DNA from: Erythrobacter oryzae
GTDB taxonomy: Bacteria; Pseudomonadota; Alphaproteobacteria; Sphingomonadales; Sphingomonadaceae
Length of the DNA stretch: 64,000 nt
NCBI RefSeq assembly: GCF_030271515.1
Contig: NZ_JASCXI010000004.1
Location: 62,001-126,000 of the forward strand
Direction: 5' to 3'
The number at the start of each line of letters is the position of its first letter. The stretch's first letter is position 1. A program made the translations under genes and the position numbers. Of the stretch, positions 1-6,754 are shown one piece after another. The notes below the pieces were generated by a model. It did no database searches. It saw only the letters and a program-made list of their open reading frames with translations, and was not told the DNA's origin.

Positions 1-299
1 ACCGCAATATCGAGCACGTCGTCAGGATCGACGATCTCGCCGCGCAGGTCGGGCTCTCGCGCTTTCACTTCCTGCGCTGCTTCAAGCGCGCCACCGGATC
101 GAGCCCGCTGCAATATGTCCTCGCGCGGCGCGTCGAGCATGCCCGCCAGCTCCTTGCCCGCAGTGACGAAAGCATCGCCGCGGTCGCCTATGCCGCGGGC
201 TTTTCCTCGCAGAGCCACCTCAATGCGATGTTCAAGCGCCATTTCGGCGTGACCCCGGGCGCCTTCGTGCGCGTCCACCGCCGCCCCGCGCAGCTCTGA
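1..299 (+). CDS. AraC-family transcriptional regulator, C-terminal part (5'-truncated by window edge)
   Basis: The frame is open from base 3 to the TGA at 297-299 and gives 98 residues. These form a typical AraC/XylS DNA-binding domain with two helix-turn-helix units. The first recognition stretch reads SRFHFLRCF and is followed by TGSSPLQYVL. The second lies around AAGFSSQSHLNAMFKRHFG and ends with the family signature GVTPGAF. The N-terminal effector domain lies outside the window, so the ligand cannot be guessed. The dps gene starts 23 bases downstream on the same strand, so co-transcription is possible. Its recognition helices differ from those of the other AraC proteins in the window. 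Confidence 0.85.
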   Translation, partial: RNIEHVVRIDDLAAQVGLSRFHFLRCFKRATGSSPLQYVLARRVEHARQLLARSDESIAAVAYAAGFSSQSHLNAMFKRHFGVTPGAFVRVHRRPAQL

Positions 300-322
300 C
301 CCCCGCTTCCAAGGAGACCCCG

Positions 323-808
323 ATGACCTACACCTCCCGCCTCGATCTGCCCCGCGCCGTCACCAAGCCGGTGATCGACCTGCTGCAGGCGCGCCTCGTC
401 GATGCGATCGATCTCGAGGCGCAGATGAAGCAGGCGCACTGGAACGTGCGCGGCAAGGACTTCATGCAGCTCCACGAGTTGTTCGACAGCGTCCACACCA
501 TCGTCGAGGAGTTCGTCGACACCATCGCCGAGCGCATCGCCGCGCTGGGCGGCATCGCCGACGGGCGGGTGCAGACCGTGGCGACGACCAGCCACCTTTA
601 CGAATATCCGCTCGAAGCGCGCGGGGGCGAGGCGCATCTGAAGGCGGTCGCGGGTTCGCTCGGCGAATTCGGCAAGCTGGTGCGCGGCGGCATCGACGCG
701 GCGGCGGAAGCGGGCGATCAGGACACCGCCGACCTCTTCACCGGCATCAGCCGCGAGACCGACAAGCAGCTGTGGTTCGTCGAAGCCCATCTCGACCCCG
801 CCGCCTGA
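323..808 (+). CDS. dps: Dps-type DNA-protecting ferritin-like protein
   Basis: This 161-residue protein belongs to the Dps/miniferritin family, which forms 12-subunit shells that oxidise and store iron and shield DNA from peroxide. The ferroxidase ligands are visible with the spacing of the family: His39, His51, Asp66 and Glu70, in the segments QAHWNVRG, FMQLHELFD and EFVDTIAERI. The ATG at 323 follows the purine-rich sequence AAGGAGA, a strong ribosome-binding site. The length is typical. The next gene overlaps its 3' end by 37 bases in another frame, and a 22-bp inverted repeat begins 75 bases after the stop. No regulator site was recognised upstream. Confidence 0.92.
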   Translation: MTYTSRLDLPRAVTKPVIDLLQARLVDAIDLEAQMKQAHWNVRGKDFMQLHELFDSVHTIVEEFVDTIAERIAALGGIADGRVQTVATTSHLYEYPLEARGGEAHLKAVAGSLGEFGKLVRGGIDAAAEAGDQDTADLFTGISRETDKQLWFVEAHLDPAA

Positions 809-2130
809 GCGCGGCGGCGCTGGCGGCGGGGCTCTATGCGGCAGCGGCGGCGCCCCCCGCCCTCGCCGGAGATGAGCCGAGCGTGCTGAAGCAGGCGCCG
901 GCGGCACAGCCGCCGGCGCCTGCTTCAGCACCCTCAAGCCTCGCGCTGCCGCCTGCCATCAGGCTTTCGGGCGAAGTGCGCGAACGGGTGACGTGGCAAT
1001 CGGCGCTCGCCTTCGACAGCGCGGACCCGGATGCGGGGCTGTTCTGGACGCAGCGCATAGCGCTGGCCGCCGATGCCCTGATCGCGCCCTCGGTGCGTGT
1101 GCGGGCTGCGATGGTCAGCGCGCTGATCGAGGGCGAAAGCGAAGAGAGCCCCGTCGAACGCAATGTGCTCGACCTGCAGGAGGCCTTTATCGAACTTGGC
1201 CCCGAGCGCGCCTTCCTGCGGCTCGGTCGGCAGGAAATCCGCCTCGGCTCGCAGCGGCTGATCGCGGTGCGCGACGGGACGACGGTTCGCCGTACGTGGG
1301 ACGGCGTGCGCGGCCATGCGGTGCTGGGCACAGTGACGCTCGATGCCTTCGCGCTTCGGCTGGTCGCGGTGCGGCCCGAGGGCGTGTTCAACGACGGCCG
1401 CAATGAGGGCCGCGATCTTGCCGGTGTGCAGGCGAGCTTCCCCGCACCCCTCGGCAACCTCGAGGCCTACTGGCTGCTCGCCAAGCAGGACGACCGCCAT
1501 ACCATCGAGGGCACGGGCGACGAACGCCGCCACTCGTTCGGCTTGCGCGCCCACGGCGAAGCGGCGGGATGGTTCTGGGACTGGGAGGCGGTCTACCAGA
1601 CCGGTCGCTTCGCGGGCGGAAAGATCGCCGCCTGGACGCTCGCGACCAAGACCGGCTACCGCTGGCAAGCCGCCGCATGGCAGCCCGAAGTGATGCTCTC
1701 GGCCAATATCGCCTCGGGCGACGGCACGCGCGGCGACGGGAGGCTTGGCACCTTCAACGCGCTCTATCCCAATGCCAGCTACTTCTCGGAAAACGCGGTT
1801 CTCGGCCCGGCGAACTTTTTCAATCTCCACCCCTATGTGAAGCTGCGACCAAACCCGGACCTGACCGTGGGCCTCGACCTCAACCTGTTCTGGCGGCTCG
1901 AGCGCACGGACGGGGTCTACAGCCCGCAAGGCGGGTTGATCCGCGCGCCCGGCGGATCGAACCGACGCTTTGTCGACGCGGCGCTCTCGGGCGTGATCGA
2001 GTGGACCCCGCGCAAGGGGCTGCTCCTCAGCCTCGTCGCCACCCGCTCGCAGCCGCAGGGCTTCATCCGCGCGACCGGCCCCGCCGATCCGTCCGATTTT
2101 GTCGAAGCGACGCTGCAATTCACCTTCTGA
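772..2130 (+). CDS. Outer-membrane beta-barrel porin of the alginate-export family
   Basis: The predicted protein has 452 residues. It has an Arg-rich n-region, a hydrophobic Ala/Leu stretch and a likely signal-peptidase site near residue 32 (PPALA/GDE). The rest alternates in a beta-barrel pattern and ends with Phe (LQFTF), as outer-membrane proteins do. The segment LRLGRQEIRLGSQRLI and the order of barrel repeats fit the alginate_exp/AlgE-like family, whose members pass anionic or aromatic solutes. The start is a GTG inside dps with no clear ribosome-binding site. It was chosen because it gives the only complete signal peptide, and translational coupling to dps is likely. Codons from about residue 38 are written by a perfect inverted repeat. 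The substrate is unknown. Confidence 0.7.
   Translation: MVRRSPSRPRRLSAAALAAGLYAAAAAPPALAGDEPSVLKQAPAAQPPAPASAPSSLALPPAIRLSGEVRERVTWQSALAFDSADPDAGLFWTQRIALAADALIAPSVRVRAAMVSALIEGESEESPVERNVLDLQEAFIELGPERAFLRLGRQEIRLGSQRLIAVRDGTTVRRTWDGVRGHAVLGTVTLDAFALRLVAVRPEGVFNDGRNEGRDLAGVQASFPAPLGNLEAYWLLAKQDDRHTIEGTGDERRHSFGLRAHGEAAGWFWDWEAVYQTGRFAGGKIAAWTLATKTGYRWQAAAWQPEVMLSANIASGDGTRGDGRLGTFNALYPNASYFSENAVLGPANFFNLHPYVKLRPNPDLTVGLDLNLFWRLERTDGVYSPQGGLIRAPGGSNRRFVDAALSGVIEWTPRKGLLLSLVATRSQPQGFIRATGPADPSDFVEATLQFTF
883..931. repeat. 22-bp perfect inverted repeat inside the porin coding region
   Basis: Bases 883-904 (beginning GTGCTGAAGCAGG) are the exact reverse complement of 910-931 (ending CCTGCTTCAGCAC), with a 5-base spacer. 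The repeat is in frame and encodes a Pro/Ala-rich linker (VLKQAPAA.PPAPAS) just after the predicted signal peptide. In RNA it would form a very stable hairpin 75-123 bases after the dps stop codon. It could protect the dps transcript end or attenuate the porin. It could also be a mobile palindromic element tolerated in a linker. Confidence 0.85.
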
Positions 2131-2168
2131 CCGCCTATCTTGCCCCCTCAGATAAGGAGCCTCCCGCC

Positions 2169-3047
2169 ATGATCGAACGCATCATCACCAAACGCGCGCA
2201 CGACCTCGGCGGCGGGTTCGAGGTCGGGCGGGTGCTGCCCTTCCACGCGCGGCGGATGGTCGGGCCCTATATCTTCTTCGACCATATCGGACCCGTAGAC
2301 CTTGCGCCGGGCATCCCGCAGAGCCTCGACGTGCGCCCCCATCCACATATCGGCCTTGCGACCGTCACCTACCTGTTCGACGGCGCGCTGACCCACCGCG
2401 ACAGCCTCGGCTACCATCAGGAGATCCGCCCGGGCGAGGTCAACTGGATGATCGCCGGGAGCGGCATCACCCATTCCGAGCGCTTCGAATATGCCCGCGC
2501 GCACGGCGCGCACATGCACGGCATCCAGGCCTGGGTGGCGCTGCCTGCGGAGGCCGAGGAGGTCGACCCAGCCTTCTCGCACCACGCCGGGGCGGAGCTT
2601 CCCGCGTGGGACGAGCCGGGCCTTAGCGGCCGCCTGATCGCGGGCGAGCTCGAGGGGATGCGCGCAGGGACCCCGGTCCACTCGCCGCAGTTCTACGCCC
2701 ATTGGCAGATGCAGCCGGGCGCGCGGCGGGTGCTGCCTGCCAGCTACACCGAACGCGCGGTCTATGTCGCTGCGGGCACGGCCCAAGTCGGCGGTGAAGC
2801 CCTCTCCGCCGGGATGATGGCGGTGCTCGTCCCCGGTGCCGATGTCCCCGTGGTCGCGCAGTCCGAGGCAACCGTCATGGTGCTCGGCGGCGAGCCGGTG
2901 GGGGAGCGCTTCATGTTCTGGAACTTCGTCTCCTCGCGCAAGGAGCGCATCGCGCAGGCCGCCGAGGACTGGAAGGCGGGCCGCATGAAGCTGCCGGACG
3001 GGGACAGCGTCGAATTCACCCCGCTGCCCGAATTCAAGGGGGTCTGA
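2169..3047 (+). CDS. Pirin-family bicupin protein
   Basis: The 292-residue protein has the pirin layout: an N-terminal cupin with RPHPHIGL and GITHSER, then a C-terminal pirin domain. The metal ligands correspond to His58, His60, His102 and Glu104, the same set and spacing as in human pirin, so an iron-dependent quercetinase-like or redox-sensing role is plausible. The reading frame stays open far upstream, but the ATG at 2169 sits 9 bases after GATAAGGAG, a clear ribosome-binding site, and begins the conserved MIERIITKR sequence. It lies 38 bases after the porin and 4 bases before the acetyltransferase gene. Confidence 0.9.
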   Translation: MIERIITKRAHDLGGGFEVGRVLPFHARRMVGPYIFFDHIGPVDLAPGIPQSLDVRPHPHIGLATVTYLFDGALTHRDSLGYHQEIRPGEVNWMIAGSGITHSERFEYARAHGAHMHGIQAWVALPAEAEEVDPAFSHHAGAELPAWDEPGLSGRLIAGELEGMRAGTPVHSPQFYAHWQMQPGARRVLPASYTERAVYVAAGTAQVGGEALSAGMMAVLVPGADVPVVAQSEATVMVLGGEPVGERFMFWNFVSSRKERIAQAAEDWKAGRMKLPDGDSVEFTPLPEFKGV

Positions 3048-3051
3048 CGCG

Positions 3052-3375
3052 ATGTCCGAAGTCACCATCCGCTTGGACGATAGAGGCCGCAAGGGCCGCT
3101 ACATCGCCACTGTCGCAGGCCGCGAGGGCGAGGCCTACATTGCCTTCACCCACCGTGAGGAGGGCGTGATCAGCGCCGATCACACCATTGCGCCGGACAG
3201 CCTCAAGGGCACGGGCGCGGCCTTTGCGCTGGTCGAATATCTGGTCGCCGACGCGCGGGCGCGGGGCTTCCGGGTCATCCCAATCTGCCCCTATGTCCGC
3301 GCGCAGTATCGCAAGCATCCCGAATGGGCCGACGCCTTCACTGTCCCGCCCGAGTGGGAACCCGAAGGCGCCTGA
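3052..3375 (+). CDS. Small GCN5-like N-acetyltransferase (YjdJ/NATD1 type)
   Basis: This 107-residue protein matches the short GNAT subfamily (Acetyltransf_CG, about 90-110 residues). It starts with a beta-hairpin, has an acidic/His segment (SADHTIAPDSLKGTGAAFAL) that contains the shortened acetyl-CoA loop, and ends with the signature VIPICPYVRAQYRKHPEW. The family probably acetylates small molecules or proteins, but substrates are unknown. The gene begins 4 bases after pirin and is probably in the same operon. It converges on the AraC gene at 3391, with 15 bases between the stop codons. Confidence 0.85.
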   Translation: MSEVTIRLDDRGRKGRYIATVAGREGEAYIAFTHREEGVISADHTIAPDSLKGTGAAFALVEYLVADARARGFRVIPICPYVRAQYRKHPEWADAFTVPPEWEPEGA

Positions 3376-3390
3376 AGCGCTCCGGCGCGC

Positions 3391-4317
3391 CTATTGCATG
3401 GCGCTGCGATACTCCATCGGCGTGCAGCCGTAATGCCGCCGGAACACCCGCGAAAAGCCCTGCGCGCTCTCGTAGCCGACCGCGAGCGCGACTTCGATCA
3501 CGCTCAGTTTCGGCTGGCGCAGCAGTTCGCACGCCATCTCCATCCGGCGCAGGAACTGCCAGCGGTGCGGCGAGCAGCCCAGCGAGCGGGTGAAGGCGCG
3601 GTGCAGGTGGAATTCCGACATCCCGCAATGCTCGGCGAGCGCCTTCAGCCCCTTGGGCTCGGCGATCCCGTCCATCAGGAAGGCGGTCGCCTTGCGCATC
3701 ATCGCCGGGCTCAGCCCGCCCACCAGCCGCAGCCGCGCGGTGCGCGCCGATCCGCCGACACGCTGGAGCGCGAGGATGATCGTCACCAGCACCGAATCCT
3801 GCAGCAGCAGCCCCGTGCGCCCCTCGAAGGCCAGCGTCTGGCCGAGCTGCGGCATGAGGCTGGCGAGGAAGGGGTCCTCGAAGCCGCCGGCAAACAACGG
3901 CTCGAGCTCGTCATCGGCGCGAAACCCGTGGCGCCCCAGCAGTTCGCGCACCTCGTGCATCGGCACCGCCAGCAGCCGCGCGACATGGTGGTTCTCGACC
4001 GCGAAGACCGAGGGCGATTGCGGCGGGCTGAGGAAGAAGGGCGTCTCGCCGCTCTGGAAATGGAACCGCCCCGCGCCGAAATCGATCGCCGCGGCGACCG
4101 GGTTTCCGATCAGCGAGCACATCACCAGATCATCGCTCCCGCCGGTCTCGTAATGGCCCGCGGGCTGGTCGATCAGCAGGGCATTGGCCCCGAAAGAGCC
4201 GATCGCGGCAGCATCGCGCACGAAGCGGCCATGCTCGCCCGCCTGATAGCTCGCCGCAAAGCGTTCGCCCCGCGTCCTGCCGTTTTGTCCGGATGAGAGG
4301 AATGGCGGTGTCGTCAT
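3391..4317 (-). CDS. AraC-family transcriptional regulator
   Basis: The 308-residue protein has an N-terminal cupin-like effector domain and a C-terminal AraC DNA-binding domain of about 100 residues. The helix-turn-helix elements read CGMSEFHLHRAF and SAQGFSRVF, with the terminal signature YGCTPMEYRS. The start is the ATG at 4317. It is transcribed away from the AraC gene at 4655, across a 337-base region. Its recognition helices differ from the SPFHF/PQALAR type of the other regulators nearby, so it probably reads a different site. The ligand is unknown. Confidence 0.85.
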   Translation of the reverse strand: MTTPPFLSSGQNGRTRGERFAASYQAGEHGRFVRDAAAIGSFGANALLIDQPAGHYETGGSDDLVMCSLIGNPVAAAIDFGAGRFHFQSGETPFFLSPPQSPSVFAVENHHVARLLAVPMHEVRELLGRHGFRADDELEPLFAGGFEDPFLASLMPQLGQTLAFEGRTGLLLQDSVLVTIILALQRVGGSARTARLRLVGGLSPAMMRKATAFLMDGIAEPKGLKALAEHCGMSEFHLHRAFTRSLGCSPHRWQFLRRMEMACELLRQPKLSVIEVALAVGYESAQGFSRVFRRHYGCTPMEYRSAMQ

Positions 4318-4654
4318 CGGTACTGACCCGTTGGTGCCGCAAAGGGTTAGACCCCGTTTCCGGCATATTTGCGGCGGGTGACGATCCCGGTCACGGATTG
4401 CAGATTATTGCGGAATGCCGCCCGTGCAAGGCCGGTCGAGGCAAGCGCGACGAAATGCGCGCGCTTGACCGCAAGGTTGGTCCGCCCACCGCAAGTCCGG
4501 CGCAGTCACCGTGTCGGACATGACCCGCAAATGACCGCTTTGTGACGGCAAAGGCGAAAATGTTTCTCCCCTTCCGGCCTTGACCTATAGTCCCGCGTCG
4601 CAAGCGCGCTCGCAGCGGTTGCAAGGGATCACACAGCCGGAAGGATCACCTTGC
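4318..4654. other. Divergent intergenic region between two AraC genes
   Basis: These 337 bases carry no plausible gene. They contain the two-half-site operator at 4465-4500 and must hold promoters for both flanking regulators. The GGAAGGA ribosome-binding site of the plus-strand gene is near 4639-4645. I could not assign a confident -10/-35 pair. Confidence 0.6.
4465..4500 (+). promoter_or_regulatory. Putative AraC operator, copy A (CCGCAA direct repeat, 20-bp period)
   Basis: CCGCAA occurs at 4469-4474 and again at 4489-4494, followed by GTCCGG. The same arrangement recurs before the isochorismatase-like gene (5598-5633) and, inverted, before the RND operon (9749-9784). Two half-sites about two helical turns apart on one face are typical of AraC-family sites. 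Here it lies 155 bases before the AraC start at 4655, which suggests autoregulation. Confidence 0.6.
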
Positions 4655-5569
4655 ATGGGTATGCCGCTTCAATCCTCCCCCGCCGAACTGCGCGCGAGCC
4701 CGCTCCACTGTGTAAGCTGGGACGGAAGGCGGCCCTATATCGATCATGTTCGCGCCGCCGACGGCATCGCCACCGTGCTCCAGTCCGCCCGGATCGGCCA
4801 GAGCGAACGGCTGGAGGCGACCGTGCCGGAGCTCGATTGCGCGGTACTGCTGGTGCGGGTCGGCAGTGGCATGCGGCCGCAGATCGACCTGCCCGGGCAG
4901 CCGGTGCGCCGCGATTACCGCGTTGGGGAAGGCTGTCTGATGGCGCCCGGCACCCACAGCCGCTGGCTGACCGGAGGCGATCCGGTGGGCGGCTGGTTCC
5001 ACATCAATTTCAGCCCCGCGGCGCTGGACCGTCTCGCCGACGGCGCGGGCGGCGCGCTGACCACGATTCCCTTCGTCTCCGACCCGGCCATCGCGGCGGT
5101 GGCGCAGATGTTCTTCGACCTTGCCGGATCAGGCGAGGCACCCGGTCCGCTCTTGTGGCAATCGCTTGGGCATGTGCTGATCTGGCGGCTGTCGCGGCTC
5201 GGCCCGGCGGCGCAGGGAAAGGTCCTGCCCCGCGGCGGCCTTGCCCCGTGGCAGGTGCGGCGCACCACCGAATATCTCGCAGACAATCTCGGCCGCCGCG
5301 TGTCGCTGGACGAGCTGGCGGCGGTGGCGCGGCTTTCGCCGTTCCATTTCGCGCGCGCCTTCACCCGGTCTGTCGGGATGCCGCCCTACCGTTACCAGCG
5401 CAAACTGCGGATCGAGCGCGCCTGCGAGCTGCTCGCGCGCAGCGAAATGCGGATCATCGATGTCGCCTTGATGGTGGGATATGAAAGCCCGCAGGCGCTG
5501 GCGCGGGTGTTCACCCAGGCGCAGGGCATGACGCCCTCGGATTGGCGGCGGCGGCACAAAGGCGGCTGA
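4655..5569 (+). CDS. AraC-family regulator, SPFHF subgroup (304 aa)
   Basis: The C-terminal hundred residues form an AraC domain: RRVSLDELAAVARLSPFHFARAF, GMPPYRYQRKLRI and a second helix with SPQALARVF, ending GMTPSDWRRRH. The N-terminal 190 residues resemble a cupin-type sensor but show no recognised motif. The ATG at 4655 was chosen over an upstream in-frame start because GGAAGGA stands about 9 bases before it. Its DNA-contact helices are almost identical to those of the regulator at 15844 and close to the pair at 16632 and 17673. The same operator lies before this gene and before the hydrolase gene that follows. It is therefore the most likely local regulator of the isochorismatase cluster. 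Confidence 0.85.
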   Translation: MGMPLQSSPAELRASPLHCVSWDGRRPYIDHVRAADGIATVLQSARIGQSERLEATVPELDCAVLLVRVGSGMRPQIDLPGQPVRRDYRVGEGCLMAPGTHSRWLTGGDPVGGWFHINFSPAALDRLADGAGGALTTIPFVSDPAIAAVAQMFFDLAGSGEAPGPLLWQSLGHVLIWRLSRLGPAAQGKVLPRGGLAPWQVRRTTEYLADNLGRRVSLDELAAVARLSPFHFARAFTRSVGMPPYRYQRKLRIERACELLARSEMRIIDVALMVGYESPQALARVFTQAQGMTPSDWRRRHKGG

Positions 5570-5597
5570 CGCCCGCACTTTCCCGAACAGCACTTGC

Positions 5598-5633
5598 TTG
5601 ACCGCAATTTCGGTCCACTCGCCGCAAGTCCTG
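5598..5633 (+). promoter_or_regulatory. Putative AraC operator, copy B, before the isochorismatase-like gene
   Basis: The segment TTGACCGCAATTTCGGTCC is followed by CCGCAAGTCC. The two CCGCAA half-sites are at 5602-5607 and 5622-5627, 20 bases apart. It is a near copy of the site at 4465-4500, with at least 26 of 36 positions the same. It ends 69 bases before the start codon at 5702. The first half also forms a small palindrome GACCG-N6-CGGTC. Confidence 0.65.
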
Positions 5634-5701
5634 CGGCGCGCGAGCATGGCAGGCCGAATAGGATCGCGGCAACGACAACCCAGCCGCAAGGACACCCTCC
5701 C

Positions 5702-6358
5702 ATGCCTATCGCCTCCGCCACCCCCGGCGCCTCGCTGCTCGCGCCTGCCGATCACCTGCTGATCATGATCGACCACCAGTCGCAGATGAGCTTTGCCACC
5801 AAGTCGATCGATGCGATCATGCTGAGGAACAACGCCGCCCTCGTCAGCAACGCCGCGCGCATCTTCGATGTGGCGACGATCCTCACCACCGTCGCCGAGA
5901 AGTCCTTCTCCGGCCCGATCTATGACGAGATCAAGCGCGAGTTTCCCGGCGCGCCGATCATCGACCGCACGACGATGAACTGCTGGGAGGACGAAAACGT
6001 CATCGCCGCCGTCAATGCGAGCGGCAAGGGGCGGATCGTGCTCGCCGGGCTGTGGACCAGCGTGTGCATCGTCGGCCCGGCGCTCTCGGCGCTGGATCAG
6101 GGCTACGAGGTCTATGTCATCGCCGATGCCTGCGGCGACGTTTCCGACGAGGCGCACGAGCGCGCGATGCAGCGCATGGTGCAGGCCGGTGCGCGGCCGA
6201 TCACTTCGCTGCAATACATGCTCGAGCTCCAGCGCGACTGGGCGCGGGCCGCGACCTACGACGCGGTCACCGGCACGGCCAAGATCTATGGCGGGGCCTA
6301 CGGCCTCGGCATCATCTACGCCAAGTCGATCCTCGGCGCCGACGCGCACGAGGGCTGA
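5702..6358 (+). CDS. Isochorismatase-like cysteine hydrolase (YcaC type)
   Basis: The 218-residue protein has the isochorismatase/nicotinamidase fold. The catalytic Asp24 (IMIDHQ) and the nucleophile Cys122 (GLWTSVCIVG) are visible, with the cis-peptide region before the cysteine and the C-terminal DVSDEAHERAM segment typical of YcaC-like hydrolases. The family cleaves amides or carbamate-like bonds, and the true substrate here is unknown. The ATG at 5702 follows CCGCAAGGACACC, which contains AAGGA. It stands downstream of a probable AraC operator and upstream of xapX and an amidohydrolase gene, suggesting hydrolytic breakdown of an amide or N-heterocyclic compound. Confidence 0.85.
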   Translation: MPIASATPGASLLAPADHLLIMIDHQSQMSFATKSIDAIMLRNNAALVSNAARIFDVATILTTVAEKSFSGPIYDEIKREFPGAPIIDRTTMNCWEDENVIAAVNASGKGRIVLAGLWTSVCIVGPALSALDQGYEVYVIADACGDVSDEAHERAMQRMVQAGARPITSLQYMLELQRDWARAATYDAVTGTAKIYGGAYGLGIIYAKSILGADAHEG

Positions 6359-6388
6359 GGCGGGCCGCCCGTTTCTCCCCGCCGCGTC

Positions 6389-6458
6389 CCGCCTCCCGCG
6401 ACCCCGGGAGGCGGCGCGCGCCCCGGGCCGGCCGCCAGTCCCCGTGGGCGGCCGGCCC
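6389..6458. repeat. Two strong tandem hairpins between the hydrolase and xapX genes
   Basis: The first hairpin pairs 6389-6398 with 6405-6414 (10 bp, arm CCGCCTCCCG). The second pairs 6425-6436 with 6447-6458 (12 bp perfect, arm GGGCCGGCCGCC, 10-base loop). No U-run follows, so these are not clear intrinsic terminators. They may stabilise the upstream message or set the expression ratio within the cluster. Confidence 0.7.
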
Positions 6459-6487
6459 CTCCCCTCTGGCGCAAGGAGCCGCGAGCC

Positions 6488-6754
6488 ATGAAGCCCTATC
6501 TTGCCGCCCTCGGCGCCGGCCTGCTGGTCGGGATCGTCTACAGCCTGCTCAATGTCCGCTCGCCCGCGCCGCCGGTGATCGCGCTGGTCGGCCTGCTCGG
6601 CATCCTGCTGGGCGAGCAGATCGTGCCGCTCGCCAAGCGGTTGTGGCACGGCCAGCCGGACGTGGTGGCCGAGACCCGCGCCGATTGCGCCGAGCATATC
6701 CTCGGCCCGCTCCCCGCCCGCCCCGGGCTGAAGCGCGACGGGCAGGACGCATGA
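6488..6754 (+). CDS. XapX-domain (DUF1427) small membrane protein
   Basis: The 88-residue protein begins with MKPYLAALGAGLLVGIVYS and continues with SPAPPVIALVGLLGILLGEQ, the XapX signature. It therefore has two predicted membrane helices, followed by a short polar tail. The family is named after a gene next to xanthosine phosphorylase in E. coli, and its function is unknown. AAGGAGCCGCGAGCC precedes the ATG. Its stop overlaps the start of the amidohydrolase gene (ATGA at 6751-6754), so the two are translationally coupled. The 129 bases before it contain two strong hairpins. Confidence 0.88.
   Translation: MKPYLAALGAGLLVGIVYSLLNVRSPAPPVIALVGLLGILLGEQIVPLAKRLWHGQPDVVAETRADCAEHILGPLPARPGLKRDGQDA

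Noticed and set aside
188..937. A minus-strand open frame over dps
   Set aside because: It is antisense to dps, with no motif. Its first codons only mirror the 22-bp inverted repeat.
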